The notes under the pieces were generated by a model, which saw only the letters and a list, made by a program, of their open reading frames with translations, ran no database searches and was not told where the DNA came from. A DNA stretch of 64,000 nucleotides from Ahrensia sp. (lineage in GTDB: Bacteria; Pseudomonadota; Alphaproteobacteria; Rhizobiales; Rhizobiaceae). Below, piece by piece: positions 16,404 to 25,064 of the stretch. Both the position numbers and the translations under genes were made by a program. Location of the stretch: positions 62,001-126,000 of the forward strand of contig PAKZ01000006.1 of the NCBI GenBank assembly GCA_002706335.1, in the 5' to 3' direction. Numbering within the stretch: the first letter of the stretch is position 1; each line of letters begins with the position of its first letter.

Positions 16404-16835
16404 GTGAAACGTTTTCTCGCAAGTGCCGCTCTCGCGGCAGCGATTGTCGTGTCGGGGGCGACTGCAAGTCTTGCCAACCGTCTCGTCGCGCATGTCGATC
16501 TTTCCAGCCAGACCATGACCGTCAAGAAAGACGGGCGGACGCTGTATAATTGGCGTGTCAGTACCGCGCGCAGCGGCTATCGCACGCCGACTGGCAAGTG
16601 GAGCCCCACGCGCATGCACGAAATGTGGCATTCGCGTAAATATGACATGTCGCCAATGCCTTATTCGATTTTCTTCTATGGCGGTTACGCCATCCACGGC
16701 ACCAATGCGGTCAGCAGGCTTGGCCGGCCCGCATCGCATGGATGTGTGCGCCTCGATACGCGCAATGCTCGCAAGCTGTACCAGCTGACCAAGCAGGTTG
16801 GTCCGCAGAACATGCGTGTCGTCATCACGCATTGA
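16404..16835 (+). CDS. L,D-transpeptidase (YkuD domain), exported
   Basis: This 143-residue protein has a signal peptide (MKRFLASAALAAAIVVSGAT, then ASLA) and a YkuD catalytic domain. The active-site signature is complete: the histidine in YAIHGTNAVSRLG (H98) and the cysteine in SHGCVRLD (C114, with R116). Such enzymes make 3-3 peptidoglycan cross-links or attach outer-membrane proteins to peptidoglycan in the periplasm. The domain is nearly the whole protein, with no LysM or other binding module. The start is GTG 16404 with AGGAG eight bases before it. It follows an outer-membrane protein gene, but that gene has its own terminator. Confidence 0.93.
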   Translation: MKRFLASAALAAAIVVSGATASLANRLVAHVDLSSQTMTVKKDGRTLYNWRVSTARSGYRTPTGKWSPTRMHEMWHSRKYDMSPMPYSIFFYGGYAIHGTNAVSRLGRPASHGCVRLDTRNARKLYQLTKQVGPQNMRVVITH

Positions 16836-16864
16836 GTGCGTTCAAATTGAGATTCAGACGGAAG

Positions 16865-16887
16865 GCCGGCGTTAGCGCCGGCTTTTT
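16865..16887 (+). terminator. Rho-independent terminator after the L,D-transpeptidase gene
   Basis: GCCGGCG (16865-16871) and CGCCGGC (16876-16882) enclose a TTAG loop and are followed by TTTTT. The hairpin overlaps the 3' end of the convergent lpxXL gene. Confidence 0.9.
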
Positions 16888-17825
16888 GCTTTTCGCAGTG
16901 CATTCATATTGACGTGCCAGCGGCGATGCGACCATAGCCACTGGTCAGGGTGTTCGCGCACCCAGCGCTCGACCACGTCATTGAGCATCTGCGTGGATGC
17001 AGGGACGTCGATCACGCCTTCGGAATTGCGCGGTAATTCGATCGCTTCCTCCAGAATGATACGGAATCTGCCGCCGGGAAGGCGAATGCAGCGTGCCGGA
17101 TGAACCGGCCGCTCGTAGTGGCGGGCGAGTTTCGGCAGCAGCGGATTGGTCTGTACCGGTTGTCCGAAAAACGTGCCGAGAACGCCGCGCGCGAATTTCT
17201 GGTCCACCAGCATGCCGACGGACTTGCCTTCGTCCAGCGCCCGGGCGAGACCCCAGGCGGCGCCCGCCTTTGACGGGACGAGGTGGCCCATCGATGTGCG
17301 GCGTGCGGCGAGGAGGCGCCTCGCGACATAGGGATTATTCGGCGGGCGGAACAGTGCGGTGATTTCCAAACCGTAGGCGGCCGCGCAGATCGGCAGCAGC
17401 TCGAAATTGCCAATATGGCCGGTAAAGAAGATGCAGGACGCATTCTGCTCTTGCAGACGCTTGAAGATCTCGACGCCTTCGATCTCGATCAGTCCTGAAT
17501 CGGGCGCGTCCGGATCGTAGTCGATTAGCTTTTCGAGAAATACATATTCCGCGCCCAGGCGGAACAGATTGCGCCAACTCCGCTTGGCGATCGCCTGCCG
17601 CTCCTCCTCTGACTTCTCGGGAAAGGCGAGGCGCAGATTTTCAAGCACCAGCTTGTTGCGACCGCTTAGCGGCCCGAGTTGCTGTCCGAGCGTCGCGCCC
17701 AGCTCGAGCGCCCAGCGTGGAGGAAGCAGCCGCGCGAAATTGAGCATCCCGAAGGTGACTTGCGCAATCAGCCAGTATTCGAGCCGGGCGACATTTTTCC
17801 AGACGCGAAGAAAGGCGGTGCGCAT
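16872..17825 (-). CDS. lpxXL: LpxXL-type lipid A very-long-chain acyltransferase
   Basis: This 317-residue protein belongs to the LpxL/HtrB lysophospholipid acyltransferase family, membrane-bound at the cytoplasmic face. It has an N-terminal hydrophobic segment, the catalytic motif TGHIGNFELLP (H-x4-E) and the ARGVLGTFFGQPVQTNPLLP region. In rhizobia the enzyme encoded at the end of the acpXL cluster transfers the 27-hydroxyoctacosanoyl chain from AcpXL to lipid A. The assignment to LpxXL rather than a generic lauroyltransferase rests on the gene order acpXL-fabF2-fabF1-adh2-lpx. It starts at ATG 17825, ten bases after the dehydrogenase gene. Confidence 0.87.
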   Translation of the reverse strand: MRTAFLRVWKNVARLEYWLIAQVTFGMLNFARLLPPRWALELGATLGQQLGPLSGRNKLVLENLRLAFPEKSEEERQAIAKRSWRNLFRLGAEYVFLEKLIDYDPDAPDSGLIEIEGVEIFKRLQEQNASCIFFTGHIGNFELLPICAAAYGLEITALFRPPNNPYVARRLLAARRTSMGHLVPSKAGAAWGLARALDEGKSVGMLVDQKFARGVLGTFFGQPVQTNPLLPKLARHYERPVHPARCIRLPGGRFRIILEEAIELPRNSEGVIDVPASTQMLNDVVERWVREHPDQWLWSHRRWHVNMNALRKAKSRR

Positions 17826-17835
17826 CGCGGGCCCT

Positions 17836-18864
17836 TCAGCTGACTTTCAGCAGGATTTTGCCGAACACGTCGCGCGTTTCCATGCGCGCGAGTGCATCGC
17901 TGATGCCGTCGAAATCGACCTCCGTGTCGACGACCGGATGGACGATGCCGCGCGCCATCTTCTGCATGGCGTCGTTAATGTTCCGCATGCGGCAACCGAA
18001 CGAGCCGATGATGCGGAATTGCTGCTGGAACAGCATCATCAGGTTCATCTGGGTCGAGACGCCGGAGGTCGAACCGCAGGTAACCAGCCGGCCCCCGCGC
18101 TTCAGCGACAGCATCGAGCCTGCCCATGTGTCGGCGCCGACATGTTCGAAGACGACATCGACCCCTTTCTTCCTCGTCAGTTTGCGCACGACCCCTTCGA
18201 AGCGGTCCTCGCGATAGTTGATTACGTGATCGGCCCCCAGGGCCTTCGCGGGTTCGATCTTCGCGTCGGACCCGACGGTGGTGATGACCGTGCAGCCCAT
18301 GCGCTTCGCCAGCTGAATCGCCGCGGTGCCGATGCCGGAGCCGCCGGCATGCACCAACACCGTTTCGCCCGGCTGCAGCGACGCATTGTCGAAGAGCATG
18401 TGCTCGACGGTGCCGAAGGTAATCGGCGCGAGCGCAGCGCCGGTTTCGTCGACGCCGGGCGGTGCGGGCACGAGATTGCGGGCAGGGAGGTTGATCAGTT
18501 CCTGGGCGAAGCCGTCGAGATGGAAGCCATGCACTCCGGCCACGTTTTCACACAGATTGTCGCGCCCCTCCTGGCAGGGGCCGCACAATCCGCAGGTCTG
18601 TGCACCGAAGATCGAGACGAGTTGGCCCTGCTTCAGGCCGCTGACGCCGGGTCCGACAGTGTCGACGCGGCCAGCAGCCTCTGCGCCGATGACCAGCGGC
18701 ATCTTGCGCTTGGCGAATGCCATGCCGCGCCAGCCCCAAACATCGATATGGTTCAGCGCGACCTTTGCGATACGCACCGTGACTTCTCCGAGGCCGGGCG
18801 GCGGCGGAGGCGGCAGATCGACTTCAACGAGCTTGCGGTCTTCCACGAGCTGCAGGGCGCGCAT
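17836..18864 (-). CDS. adh2XL: Zinc-type MDR alcohol dehydrogenase Adh2XL
   Basis: The 342-residue medium-chain dehydrogenase/reductase has an N-terminal GroES-like domain and a Rossmann domain with VLVHAGGSGIGTAAIQLAKR (NAD(P)-binding). The structural zinc cysteines are present in CGLCGPCQEGRDNLC. The position equivalent to the catalytic zinc cysteine is not cysteine (LNHIDVWGWRG), as in quinone-oxidoreductase-like members. In rhizobial acpXL clusters this gene is thought to act on the omega-1 oxygenated long-chain fatty acid; the exact reaction is unproven. It lies in the leftward operon, 36 bases after fabF1XL and 10 before lpxXL. Confidence 0.86.
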   Translation of the reverse strand: MRALQLVEDRKLVEVDLPPPPPPGLGEVTVRIAKVALNHIDVWGWRGMAFAKRKMPLVIGAEAAGRVDTVGPGVSGLKQGQLVSIFGAQTCGLCGPCQEGRDNLCENVAGVHGFHLDGFAQELINLPARNLVPAPPGVDETGAALAPITFGTVEHMLFDNASLQPGETVLVHAGGSGIGTAAIQLAKRMGCTVITTVGSDAKIEPAKALGADHVINYREDRFEGVVRKLTRKKGVDVVFEHVGADTWAGSMLSLKRGGRLVTCGSTSGVSTQMNLMMLFQQQFRIIGSFGCRMRNINDAMQKMARGIVHPVVDTEVDFDGISDALARMETRDVFGKILLKVS

Positions 18865-18900
18865 GGCGTTTCCTTCCGGCAGATTCTTGTAGTGCGGGGC

Positions 18901-20181
18901 TTATGCGGGTTCGGCCGCGATGACAAGGCAGGTGTTCTGGCCGCCGAATCCGAAGGAATTCGACAGGACGCGTCCGACCGTTGCCGCCCGCTTCGTATTG
19001 GGCACCACATCGAGTTCGATGGCCGGATCGGGATTGACGTGATTGATCGTCGGCGGAAGCGTGCCGGTACGGATCGTCAGCAGCGAGAAGACCGCCTCGA
19101 TTGCGCCGGCCGCCGTCAGCGTGTGGCCGATCATCGATTTGTTGGAAGATATCGGGATCGAGCGCATCGCCTCGCCGAAAACGGTCGAGAGAGACATGCT
19201 CTCCATCTTGTCGTTTTCGGGGGTCGAGGTGCCGTGCGCGTTGATGTAGCCGACATCACCGGTTGAAACGCCGGCATCGTCGAGCGCTGCGCGCACTGCG
19301 GCTATCGCCGGCGAGCCGTCCGGCTTGGAGCGGGTGCGGTGGAAATCGTCGGCGCATTCCCCGCAGCCTTCAAGGATACCGAGCACGGTCGCGCCGCGTG
19401 CGGTGGCGCTCTCCAGCGACTCCATCACCAACGCGCCGGCGCTTTCGGCCATGACGAAGCCGTCGCGGTCCTTGGAGAAAGGTTTGGAGGCCTTTTCCGG
19501 TATCTCGTTCTGGGTGGACAGCGCCGAGAGCAGCGAGAAGCGGACCAGCGCTTCCGAGGTTACCGAACCATCAGTGCCGACGGAGACGACGCGTTCCGCC
19601 TCTCCGCGTCGGATGGCCTCGACGCCGAGCTGGATCGCCGTCGCGCCCGAGGCGCAGGCGGTCGACAGGGTGATCGGCAAGCCGCGCGTGCCGATGCGCT
19701 GTTGAAGGCGTGAAGCGATGGTGCCGAACTGCGCGGATTGAAAGAAAGCGGGATGGCTGCCGGTACGCGCCGCATGCAGCAGGCGCTGATACCCCGGCTC
19801 ACCGCCCGACGTGGCTCCGTCTGCATCGAGTGCGATTCGTTGCCACCATTCCAACTCTACCGGCGGTGCGGCGAGGAACAGAGGTCCGCCGAAATCGCTT
19901 TGCGACAGGCCGGATTCCGCAATCGCCTCAAGCACCGCGAATTCCGCCATGGCATAGGAAAGCGCCACGGATCCGGCCTCGGGAGGCGACATGAAGTCGA
20001 CCGTGCCGGCGATTGTCGTGCGCAGATGGTCGGTCGCAAATCGGGTGATGCGATGGATGCCGGATTGGCCGGCGGTCAGTTGGGCCCAATTCTCGTCCTT
20101 GCCGCTGCCGAGCGAGGAGACGACTCCGGCCCCGGTAATGGCGATGACGGGACGCCCGGCGTGATCAGTGAAGCGGGTCAT
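18901..20181 (-). CDS. fabF1XL: Beta-ketoacyl-ACP synthase FabF1XL (active type)
   Basis: This 426-residue KASII-type condensing enzyme has the full catalytic set: C176 in LSTACASGATA, H316 in NAHGTSTPEND, K348 and H353 in SNKSMIGHTLTAAG. The C-terminal NSFGFGGQNTCL glycine loop is also intact. It would elongate acyl chains on AcpXL toward the C28 fatty acid of rhizobial lipid A. Compared with housekeeping FabF it has an altered N-terminal third. It starts at ATG 20181, which overlaps the fabF2XL stop (ATGA), so the two synthases are translationally coupled, consistent with a heterodimer (inference). Confidence 0.92.
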   Translation of the reverse strand: MTRFTDHAGRPVIAITGAGVVSSLGSGKDENWAQLTAGQSGIHRITRFATDHLRTTIAGTVDFMSPPEAGSVALSYAMAEFAVLEAIAESGLSQSDFGGPLFLAAPPVELEWWQRIALDADGATSGGEPGYQRLLHAARTGSHPAFFQSAQFGTIASRLQQRIGTRGLPITLSTACASGATAIQLGVEAIRRGEAERVVSVGTDGSVTSEALVRFSLLSALSTQNEIPEKASKPFSKDRDGFVMAESAGALVMESLESATARGATVLGILEGCGECADDFHRTRSKPDGSPAIAAVRAALDDAGVSTGDVGYINAHGTSTPENDKMESMSLSTVFGEAMRSIPISSNKSMIGHTLTAAGAIEAVFSLLTIRTGTLPPTINHVNPDPAIELDVVPNTKRAATVGRVLSNSFGFGGQNTCLVIAAEPA

Positions 20182-21383
20182 GCCGTCGCTCCCTCTGCCT
20201 TTCGTACGACCGCCATGCCTTCGGCGGCGTTGAAGCCGATGGCCAGGACGCCGATGGACGAGGGGGCTGTATCGGCTTCCGTTTCGAAGTCGGGATCGAG
20301 CACCGGGAGCTTTTCGCCTGTCGATAGAGAAAGCGCCGCAAGCGCGACGGCGAGCGGGAACTGCGCCTCGGACAGGTTGCCCGTCGCGGTGGTGAGGCCG
20401 CGAACGGGTATGCCGGCAAGGCTTTCTGTCAGGAACACCTTCTCGTCAGCGGTACGCCCGTCAGCGCCGGAAACGGCGGAGAAGACGATATCCGTCTCGC
20501 CCAAACCGGTCTCGGCGGCGAGCCTGTCAAGACGTTCGCGGGTCTCCTGAGCGCCGGTCGGGCCGAGATCTGCTGCGACCGTGCCGAGCGACGCATAAAT
20601 TTTTGCGCCGCGCTCGATCGCGTGGTCGCGCCTTTCCAGAACGAGAAACACACCGCCGGAACCGGTGACGATGCCGCCACCTGCGGCCTGTCCGCGTTGC
20701 CAGACGGGCCGCCATGCGTCGCGCATCAGGTGATGGCCGAGCTCGTAGGAGAGCAGCATGTCCGGGTGTTCGGTGTTATAGGCGCCGCCGACGAGGGCGT
20801 GCGTACTCTGGCCCGAGCGGATACGCGCGGCCGCAGTCAGGATCGCCGAGATGCCAGCGCCTTCCTCGCCCATGAAGGTTCGCGACGAGCCGGTGACCTT
20901 GTGGACGATGGATATGTTGCCTGCGAGAAGGTTGGACAGCTGCGCCAGGAACAGCGTCGGGCGCAGTTCGGTCGTCAACACTTCGTTGATCGCCACGCCA
21001 ATATCGGACGCTCCGTCGGCGATTCGCTTCAGGATCATCGTGTCGACGTCGACGTCGCGTTCACCGCCGCCGGCTGCCACGATCATGTCCATCGAGGCAC
21101 AAAGCGCTTCGTTGCCCTTGATGCCGGCATCCTCCAGCGCGAGGCCGGCGGAATAGGTGCCGATGCGCTGCCAGGCTTCCATCTGCCGCTGATCGCCGCG
21201 CTTGGCGATCTGCTGCGACCAGTCGACTTCCGGCAACGGGTGAACCGTGTAGGGCGCGAAACGCTCGCTATCGATCACCGGTGCCGTGAAATCGCGCAGC
21301 GCCGCCCAGTTTGCCTCCACGCCTTCGCCGAGCGATGTCAGGAGGCCGATGCCGGTGATGACGACGTCGTTGGGGGCGGTCAT
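20178..21383 (-). CDS. fabF2XL: FabF2XL ketosynthase homologue lacking the catalytic triad
   Basis: The 401-residue protein has the thiolase-fold start VVITGIGLLTSLGEGVEANW of condensing enzymes, and GFNAAEGMAVV in place of the usual C-terminal loop. Where the active cysteine should be, the sequence reads SSRTFMGEEGAG (M171). The HGTxTxxND region is replaced by SAVSGADGRTADE and the KSxxGH region by TTATGNLSEAQ, so cysteine and both histidines are gone. It therefore cannot condense by the normal mechanism and resembles a chain-length-factor-like partner of FabF1XL. It sits between acpXL and fabF1XL in the operon. The start is ATG 21383. Confidence 0.88.
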   Translation of the reverse strand: MTAPNDVVITGIGLLTSLGEGVEANWAALRDFTAPVIDSERFAPYTVHPLPEVDWSQQIAKRGDQRQMEAWQRIGTYSAGLALEDAGIKGNEALCASMDMIVAAGGGERDVDVDTMILKRIADGASDIGVAINEVLTTELRPTLFLAQLSNLLAGNISIVHKVTGSSRTFMGEEGAGISAILTAAARIRSGQSTHALVGGAYNTEHPDMLLSYELGHHLMRDAWRPVWQRGQAAGGGIVTGSGGVFLVLERRDHAIERGAKIYASLGTVAADLGPTGAQETRERLDRLAAETGLGETDIVFSAVSGADGRTADEKVFLTESLAGIPVRGLTTATGNLSEAQFPLAVALAALSLSTGEKLPVLDPDFETEADTAPSSIGVLAIGFNAAEGMAVVRKAEGATA

Positions 21384-21420
21384 TGGGTGCGATCAACCAG
21401 CGTTTGGGCGGAGACGACTG

Positions 21421-21702
21421 TCAGGCGGCCTTGGCGGCGACCAGGGCGTCGATCTTGGCGCAGAGATTCTTCAACACGAAATACTCTTCCGTGGCGACCT
21501 TGCCGTCATTGACGTCCTGCGTCCACTGTTCGAGCGGGATCTTGATGCCGAATTCCTTGTCGATGGCGAACACGATGTCGAGAAAGTCGAGGCTGTCGAT
21601 GCCGAGATCGTCGATGGTGTGGCTTTCCGGAGTGATCGAGTCCCGTTCGATTTCGCTTGTGTCGGCAATGATATCGGCGACTTTGTCGAATGTGGTTGAC
21701 AC
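21421..21702 (-). CDS. acpXL: Acyl carrier protein AcpXL
   Basis: The 93-residue acidic protein carries the phosphopantetheine site [19 protein letters not shown] (S37), with the longer spacing and the [15 protein letters not shown] tail that are specific for AcpXL. It holds the growing 27-hydroxyoctacosanoate chain for lipid A in rhizobia and relatives. The start is GTG 21702 preceded by GAAGGA; the longer open frame upstream gives a basic sequence unlike any ACP. It is the first gene of the five-gene leftward cluster. The usual dehydratase gene fabZXL is not found between it and fabF2XL, where only 37 bases separate them. Confidence 0.95.
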   Translation of the reverse strand: MSTTFDKVADIIADTSEIERDSITPESHTIDDLGIDSLDFLDIVFAIDKEFGIKIPLEQWTQDVNDGKVATEEYFVLKNLCAKIDALVAAKAA

Positions 21703-21886
21703 GTCTTGGTCCTTCGCTTGATGGCGGCTAGGCCGGGAGGAGGCTCCGCCATATCGTAATTTTGTTGCTCGCGCGCTCTCTAGCGTGTTTGTGCGGCTAG
21801 GAAAAGTCCGTTGTCGGGCGGTTTTTGCAACCATTGGGTGAGTGGTCGCGTAACTTCGCGCAGCGGTGATATCGGAAGGAAGGCGT

Positions 21887-22909
21887 ATGGTTATGGGAAG
21901 GGCAGGCAGCTTGGAGATTTGGGGATATCTGGCGTCCGGTGAACCGGTTCACCGGGTTTTCCTCGAAGGCGGAGGGCTGCGCGCGCAGGTGATCACTCGC
22001 GGCGCGAGCGTTCAGGCGCTTCACCTCGATGGCCACGACGCGCCGCTGACGCTCGGATTCGATCGTCTCGACTATTACGAGACCCATTCGCCCTTTTTCG
22101 GTGCAACCGCCGGACGCTTCGCCAACCGGATCGCGCGCGCGCGCTTCACGCTCGACGGAACAGAATACCGGCTGGACAACAACGACAACGGCCAATGCCT
22201 GCACGGCGGCTCGAAAGGCTTCTCGGAGCGGCTGTGGACAGTCGAGGAAACCGGCGAGAGCCATGTCGTATTGCGGCTGGACAGCGCCGATGGCGATATG
22301 GGTTTCCCGGGCAATCTCACCGCGCGGTGCCGGTATGAGCTGGCGGGCGAGGGGGAGCTTCGGGTAACGCTGACGGCGCAAACCGACGCGCCGACCATTT
22401 GCGCCATGGCCCATCACAGCTATTTCAACCTTGAGGATGGTGGCGCCGGTCCGGTGACGGACCACGAGATGGGAATCCACGCGAACACCTATCTGCCGGT
22501 CGATTCGCTCCTGATCCCGGTGAGTCCGCCGGCACGGCTCCGGGGCACGAAGTTCGATTTCCGTGAGATGCGCCGGATCGACGCCATCGATGCCAACGCC
22601 TCTTACGACCATAATTTCTGCCTTGAAGGTGAGGGCATGCGGTCGGTCGCCGAAGTCCGCGCGCCGCGTTCCGGCGTCGCGATGGAGGTCCTGACCACCG
22701 AACCCGGCCTGCAGGTTTTCACTGCGCCGGCGATGGAGGTTGCTGTCCCTGGTCTCGGCGGCCGGCACTATGGCCACCATGCCGGCATGTGCATGGAGAC
22801 GCAGATCTGGCCGGACTCGCCGAACCAGTCCGATTATCCGAGCGCGGTGTTGCGCCCCGGTGAGCGGCGCGAACAATGCACCGTCTACCGGTTTTCCAAA
22901 TCCGGCTGA
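21887..22909 (+). CDS. Aldose 1-epimerase (galactose mutarotase)
   Basis: About 340 residues of the GalM family, which interconverts alpha and beta anomers of aldoses in the cytoplasm. Motifs include [16 protein letters not shown] with the conserved [27 protein letters not shown] with the catalytic histidine, [10 protein letters not shown] and [20 protein letters not shown] near the C-terminus, which carries the catalytic glutamate region. The start was set at ATG 21887 because GGAAGGAAGG lies just upstream; an in-frame GTG at 21866 precedes that site. It converges on kdgK with only three bases between the stop codons, so a role in sugar-acid or hexose use is plausible. Confidence 0.9.
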   Translation: MVMGRAGSLEIWGYLASGEPVHRVFLEGGGLRAQVITRGASVQALHLDGHDAPLTLGFDRLDYYETHSPFFGATAGRFANRIARARFTLDGTEYRLDNNDNGQCLHGGSKGFSERLWTVEETGESHVVLRLDSADGDMGFPGNLTARCRYELAGEGELRVTLTAQTDAPTICAMAHHSYFNLEDGGAGPVTDHEMGIHANTYLPVDSLLIPVSPPARLRGTKFDFREMRRIDAIDANASYDHNFCLEGEGMRSVAEVRAPRSGVAMEVLTTEPGLQVFTAPAMEVAVPGLGGRHYGHHAGMCMETQIWPDSPNQSDYPSAVLRPGERREQCTVYRFSKSG

Positions 22910-22912
22910 TTT

Positions 22913-23833
22913 TCAGGGGCGAATGTCGGCCAGTTTCTGCATGGGCATCAATGCGCCGTGGTGGCGTATGACCATGCCCGCGACGGAGTGGGCAAAAAGC
23001 GCCGCGTCTTGCGGGCTTTTGCGGGCGAGGCGGGCCGCGAGATAGGCGCCGTTGAAACTGTCGCCCGCGCCGGTCGTATCGAGCGGCTCGATTGCTTGCG
23101 GGGGCGCAACCGGCGTCACCGCCATGTCGACCGCGACGAGCGCCTCCGCTCCGCCCGACTTGACGACGATCTCGCCCGGCCCGTGGTGGCGAATGCGCTC
23201 GATGGTTTCCATCGGATTCGCATCGCCGAAGAGGGCCTGTTCATCGTCGAAAGTCGGCAGAACGATGGATGCGGCCGCGTAGCCGCCGCGCATGACGGTG
23301 CGGGCGTGGCCTGGGTCGGCCCAGAGGCGCGGCCGGTAATTGGGGTCGAAGGCGACCACCGTGTCGCGGGCCCGTGCCGTCTCGATGATTGACAGCAGGT
23401 CGTCGCGACTGCGCTCGTCCAGGATGGCGAGCGTGATGCCGGATAGGTAGATCAGCCCGGCTCCCGACAGGCTCTCGGCGAGCGCATCGTAATCGTCGGC
23501 AAGGCAGCGGGCTGCCGCGTTCTGACGCCAATAGGTGAAGGACCGCTCGCCATGCGCATCCAGTGTGATGGCATAGAGGCCGGGTGCCTTGCCGGGGATC
23601 GTCGGGCTGGCGGCAACGCCGATGCCGTTGGCGCGCAGGAAGGCGATCTGCTCGTGCGAGAAGGGGTCGTCGCCGAACGCGGAGACATAGTCTGTTTCCG
23701 TCGATGGGGCTGAAAGCGCGCGCAAGTACCAGAGTGTGTTCAGCGTATCACCGGCATAGCCCTGCCGCCATGTCACGCCTTCGCGGCCGGACAATTCGAT
23801 CATGCATTCACCGATGGAAACGACGCGGGTCAT
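22913..23833 (-). CDS. kdgK: PfkB-family sugar kinase, probable 2-keto-3-deoxygluconate kinase
   Basis: The 306-residue ribokinase-like enzyme begins with VVSIGECMIELSGREGVTWR, typical of KDG kinases. The C-terminal PfkB signature DTTGAGDSFNGAYLAARLA contains the catalytic aspartate and anion hole. ALSAPSTETDYVSAFGDDPF and FDPNYRPRLWAD also match KdgK. It would phosphorylate 2-dehydro-3-deoxygluconate for the Entner-Doudoroff pathway. Related kinases acting on fructose or other keto sugars cannot be excluded from motifs alone. The start is ATG 23833. It is convergent with galM and no operon partner is seen upstream. Confidence 0.85.
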   Translation of the reverse strand: MTRVVSIGECMIELSGREGVTWRQGYAGDTLNTLWYLRALSAPSTETDYVSAFGDDPFSHEQIAFLRANGIGVAASPTIPGKAPGLYAITLDAHGERSFTYWRQNAAARCLADDYDALAESLSGAGLIYLSGITLAILDERSRDDLLSIIETARARDTVVAFDPNYRPRLWADPGHARTVMRGGYAAASIVLPTFDDEQALFGDANPMETIERIRHHGPGEIVVKSGGAEALVAVDMAVTPVAPPQAIEPLDTTGAGDSFNGAYLAARLARKSPQDAALFAHSVAGMVIRHHGALMPMQKLADIRP

Positions 23834-24044
23834 GGCGGTATGGGTGCGATCAGCTGCGTTTGAATTATCCGCCCGGATAGAGCATGGCAGGCGAAACTTG
23901 GCAAGAATGGGCCGCGTGTCTACCTCCTCACCATCGCGATTCGCGGTCGCGATCCTTCTTCGTCAGATGACAATCCCATATCCTGCGTGGTTTCGCGCGG
24001 CCCGATTTGCCTGTGTTTTCAGTGTTATTCTGGTGCGTTTTCCA

Positions 24045-24062
24045 CTGTCGTATGAATGTCAT
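24045..24062 (+). promoter_or_regulatory. Candidate Pho box upstream of phnX
   Basis: CTGTCGTATGAATGTCAT contains two direct repeats resembling (C/A)TGTC(G/A)T separated by four bases, the spacing of PhoB binding sites in proteobacteria (two CTGTCAT repeats). It lies 52 bases before the phnX start, suggesting phosphate-limitation control of the phosphonate genes. The remainder of the gap 23834-24114 shows nothing else distinctive. Confidence 0.6.
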
Positions 24063-24114
24063 CTGCGACCGTAGAATAAGCCTGACGGGTTTGGGGGGCA
24101 TGCGGTCGGTCGCC

Positions 24115-24948
24115 ATGCATGTGAAGGCAGTCATTTTCGATTGGGCAGGAACGCTGGTCGACTTCGGGTCGCTGGCGCCGTTGTTGTCTATGAAGCGCGT
24201 CTTCGAGGAAGCGGGCGTGACGGTTTCGGAGAACGATATTCGCGCCGGAATGGGGCTCGGAAAGCTCGATCACATCAAGGCGGTCGGGCTTGGAATGGGG
24301 GCCGCAAAAGCCTGGGCGGAAAATCATGAGGGCCGGCCTTTCGATGAGCGCGATGCGATTCTCCTGCATGAACGGTTCCGGGAAGTCAGCCGCCAGACTG
24401 CGGCGGAGCGGGGGAAGCTGATCGGGGGCGTCCTGACCGCCTGTCGCGCGCTGCGCAATCGCGACATCCTGATCGGAACGACGACCGGCTATACGCGCGA
24501 TATCATGGAGCGGGTAATTGCCGTGGCCAGGGCCCAGGGGTTCGAGGCCGAAGCGGTAGTGTGTGCCGACGACGTGCCGGAGTGCCGTCCGTCTCCTTTG
24601 GCGATCTATCATGCGATGGTGTCACTCGGCGTCTATCCGGCGTCCTCGGTGGTCAAGGTCGACGACACGGTGCCGGGCCTGATGGAGGGCAAGGCGGCTG
24701 GCGCCTGGACCGTCGGGATCAGCGAGACAGGCAACGAGATGGGCCTCGGCGAGGATGCCTTCATCGCTCTGCCTGCGCGCGAAAGGCATGATCTCGCGAA
24801 TGCCGCCGCCAAGCGGCTGGCGGATGCCGGCGCCGATTATGTGATCGGTTCGGTGGCGGAGATCGCCAATATCGTCGATGACATCAATGAGCGGATCGCC
24901 GATGGCGAGCGCCCCGAATTGCTGGAATACGAGCCCGAAGCGGCCTGA
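24115..24948 (+). CDS. phnX: Phosphonoacetaldehyde hydrolase PhnX
   Basis: This 277-residue HAD-superfamily enzyme splits phosphonoacetaldehyde into acetaldehyde and phosphate, the last step of 2-aminoethylphosphonate breakdown. The nucleophile D9 lies in VIFDWAGTLVDFGS, where alanine replaces the usual second acid as in all PhnX. K50 in MGLGKLDHIK is the Schiff-base lysine specific to this family. GTTTGYTRDIM and VKVDDTVPGLMEGKAAGAW complete the HAD motifs. The start is uncertain between ATG 24115 and ATG 24100. A Pho box precedes it. The transaminase gene phnW is not in the window. Confidence 0.93.
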   Translation: MHVKAVIFDWAGTLVDFGSLAPLLSMKRVFEEAGVTVSENDIRAGMGLGKLDHIKAVGLGMGAAKAWAENHEGRPFDERDAILLHERFREVSRQTAAERGKLIGGVLTACRALRNRDILIGTTTGYTRDIMERVIAVARAQGFEAEAVVCADDVPECRPSPLAIYHAMVSLGVYPASSVVKVDDTVPGLMEGKAAGAWTVGISETGNEMGLGEDAFIALPARERHDLANAAAKRLADAGADYVIGSVAEIANIVDDINERIADGERPELLEYEPEAA

Positions 24949-25064
24949 ATAGCCGAAGTTGTCTCACAAAACTTCGTCGGATAACTATTTGCCCGGGTTT
25001 TCGCATGTTTGTCACAAGGCTGGCGTAGCAGGGTCAAACCTTGACCGGAGCCTGATTCGCCGCC

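Noticed and set aside
17569-19266. 565-residue plus-strand ORF opposite adh2XL and neighbours
   Set aside because: Antisense shadow; no domain pattern, and it spans several convincing genes on the minus strand.
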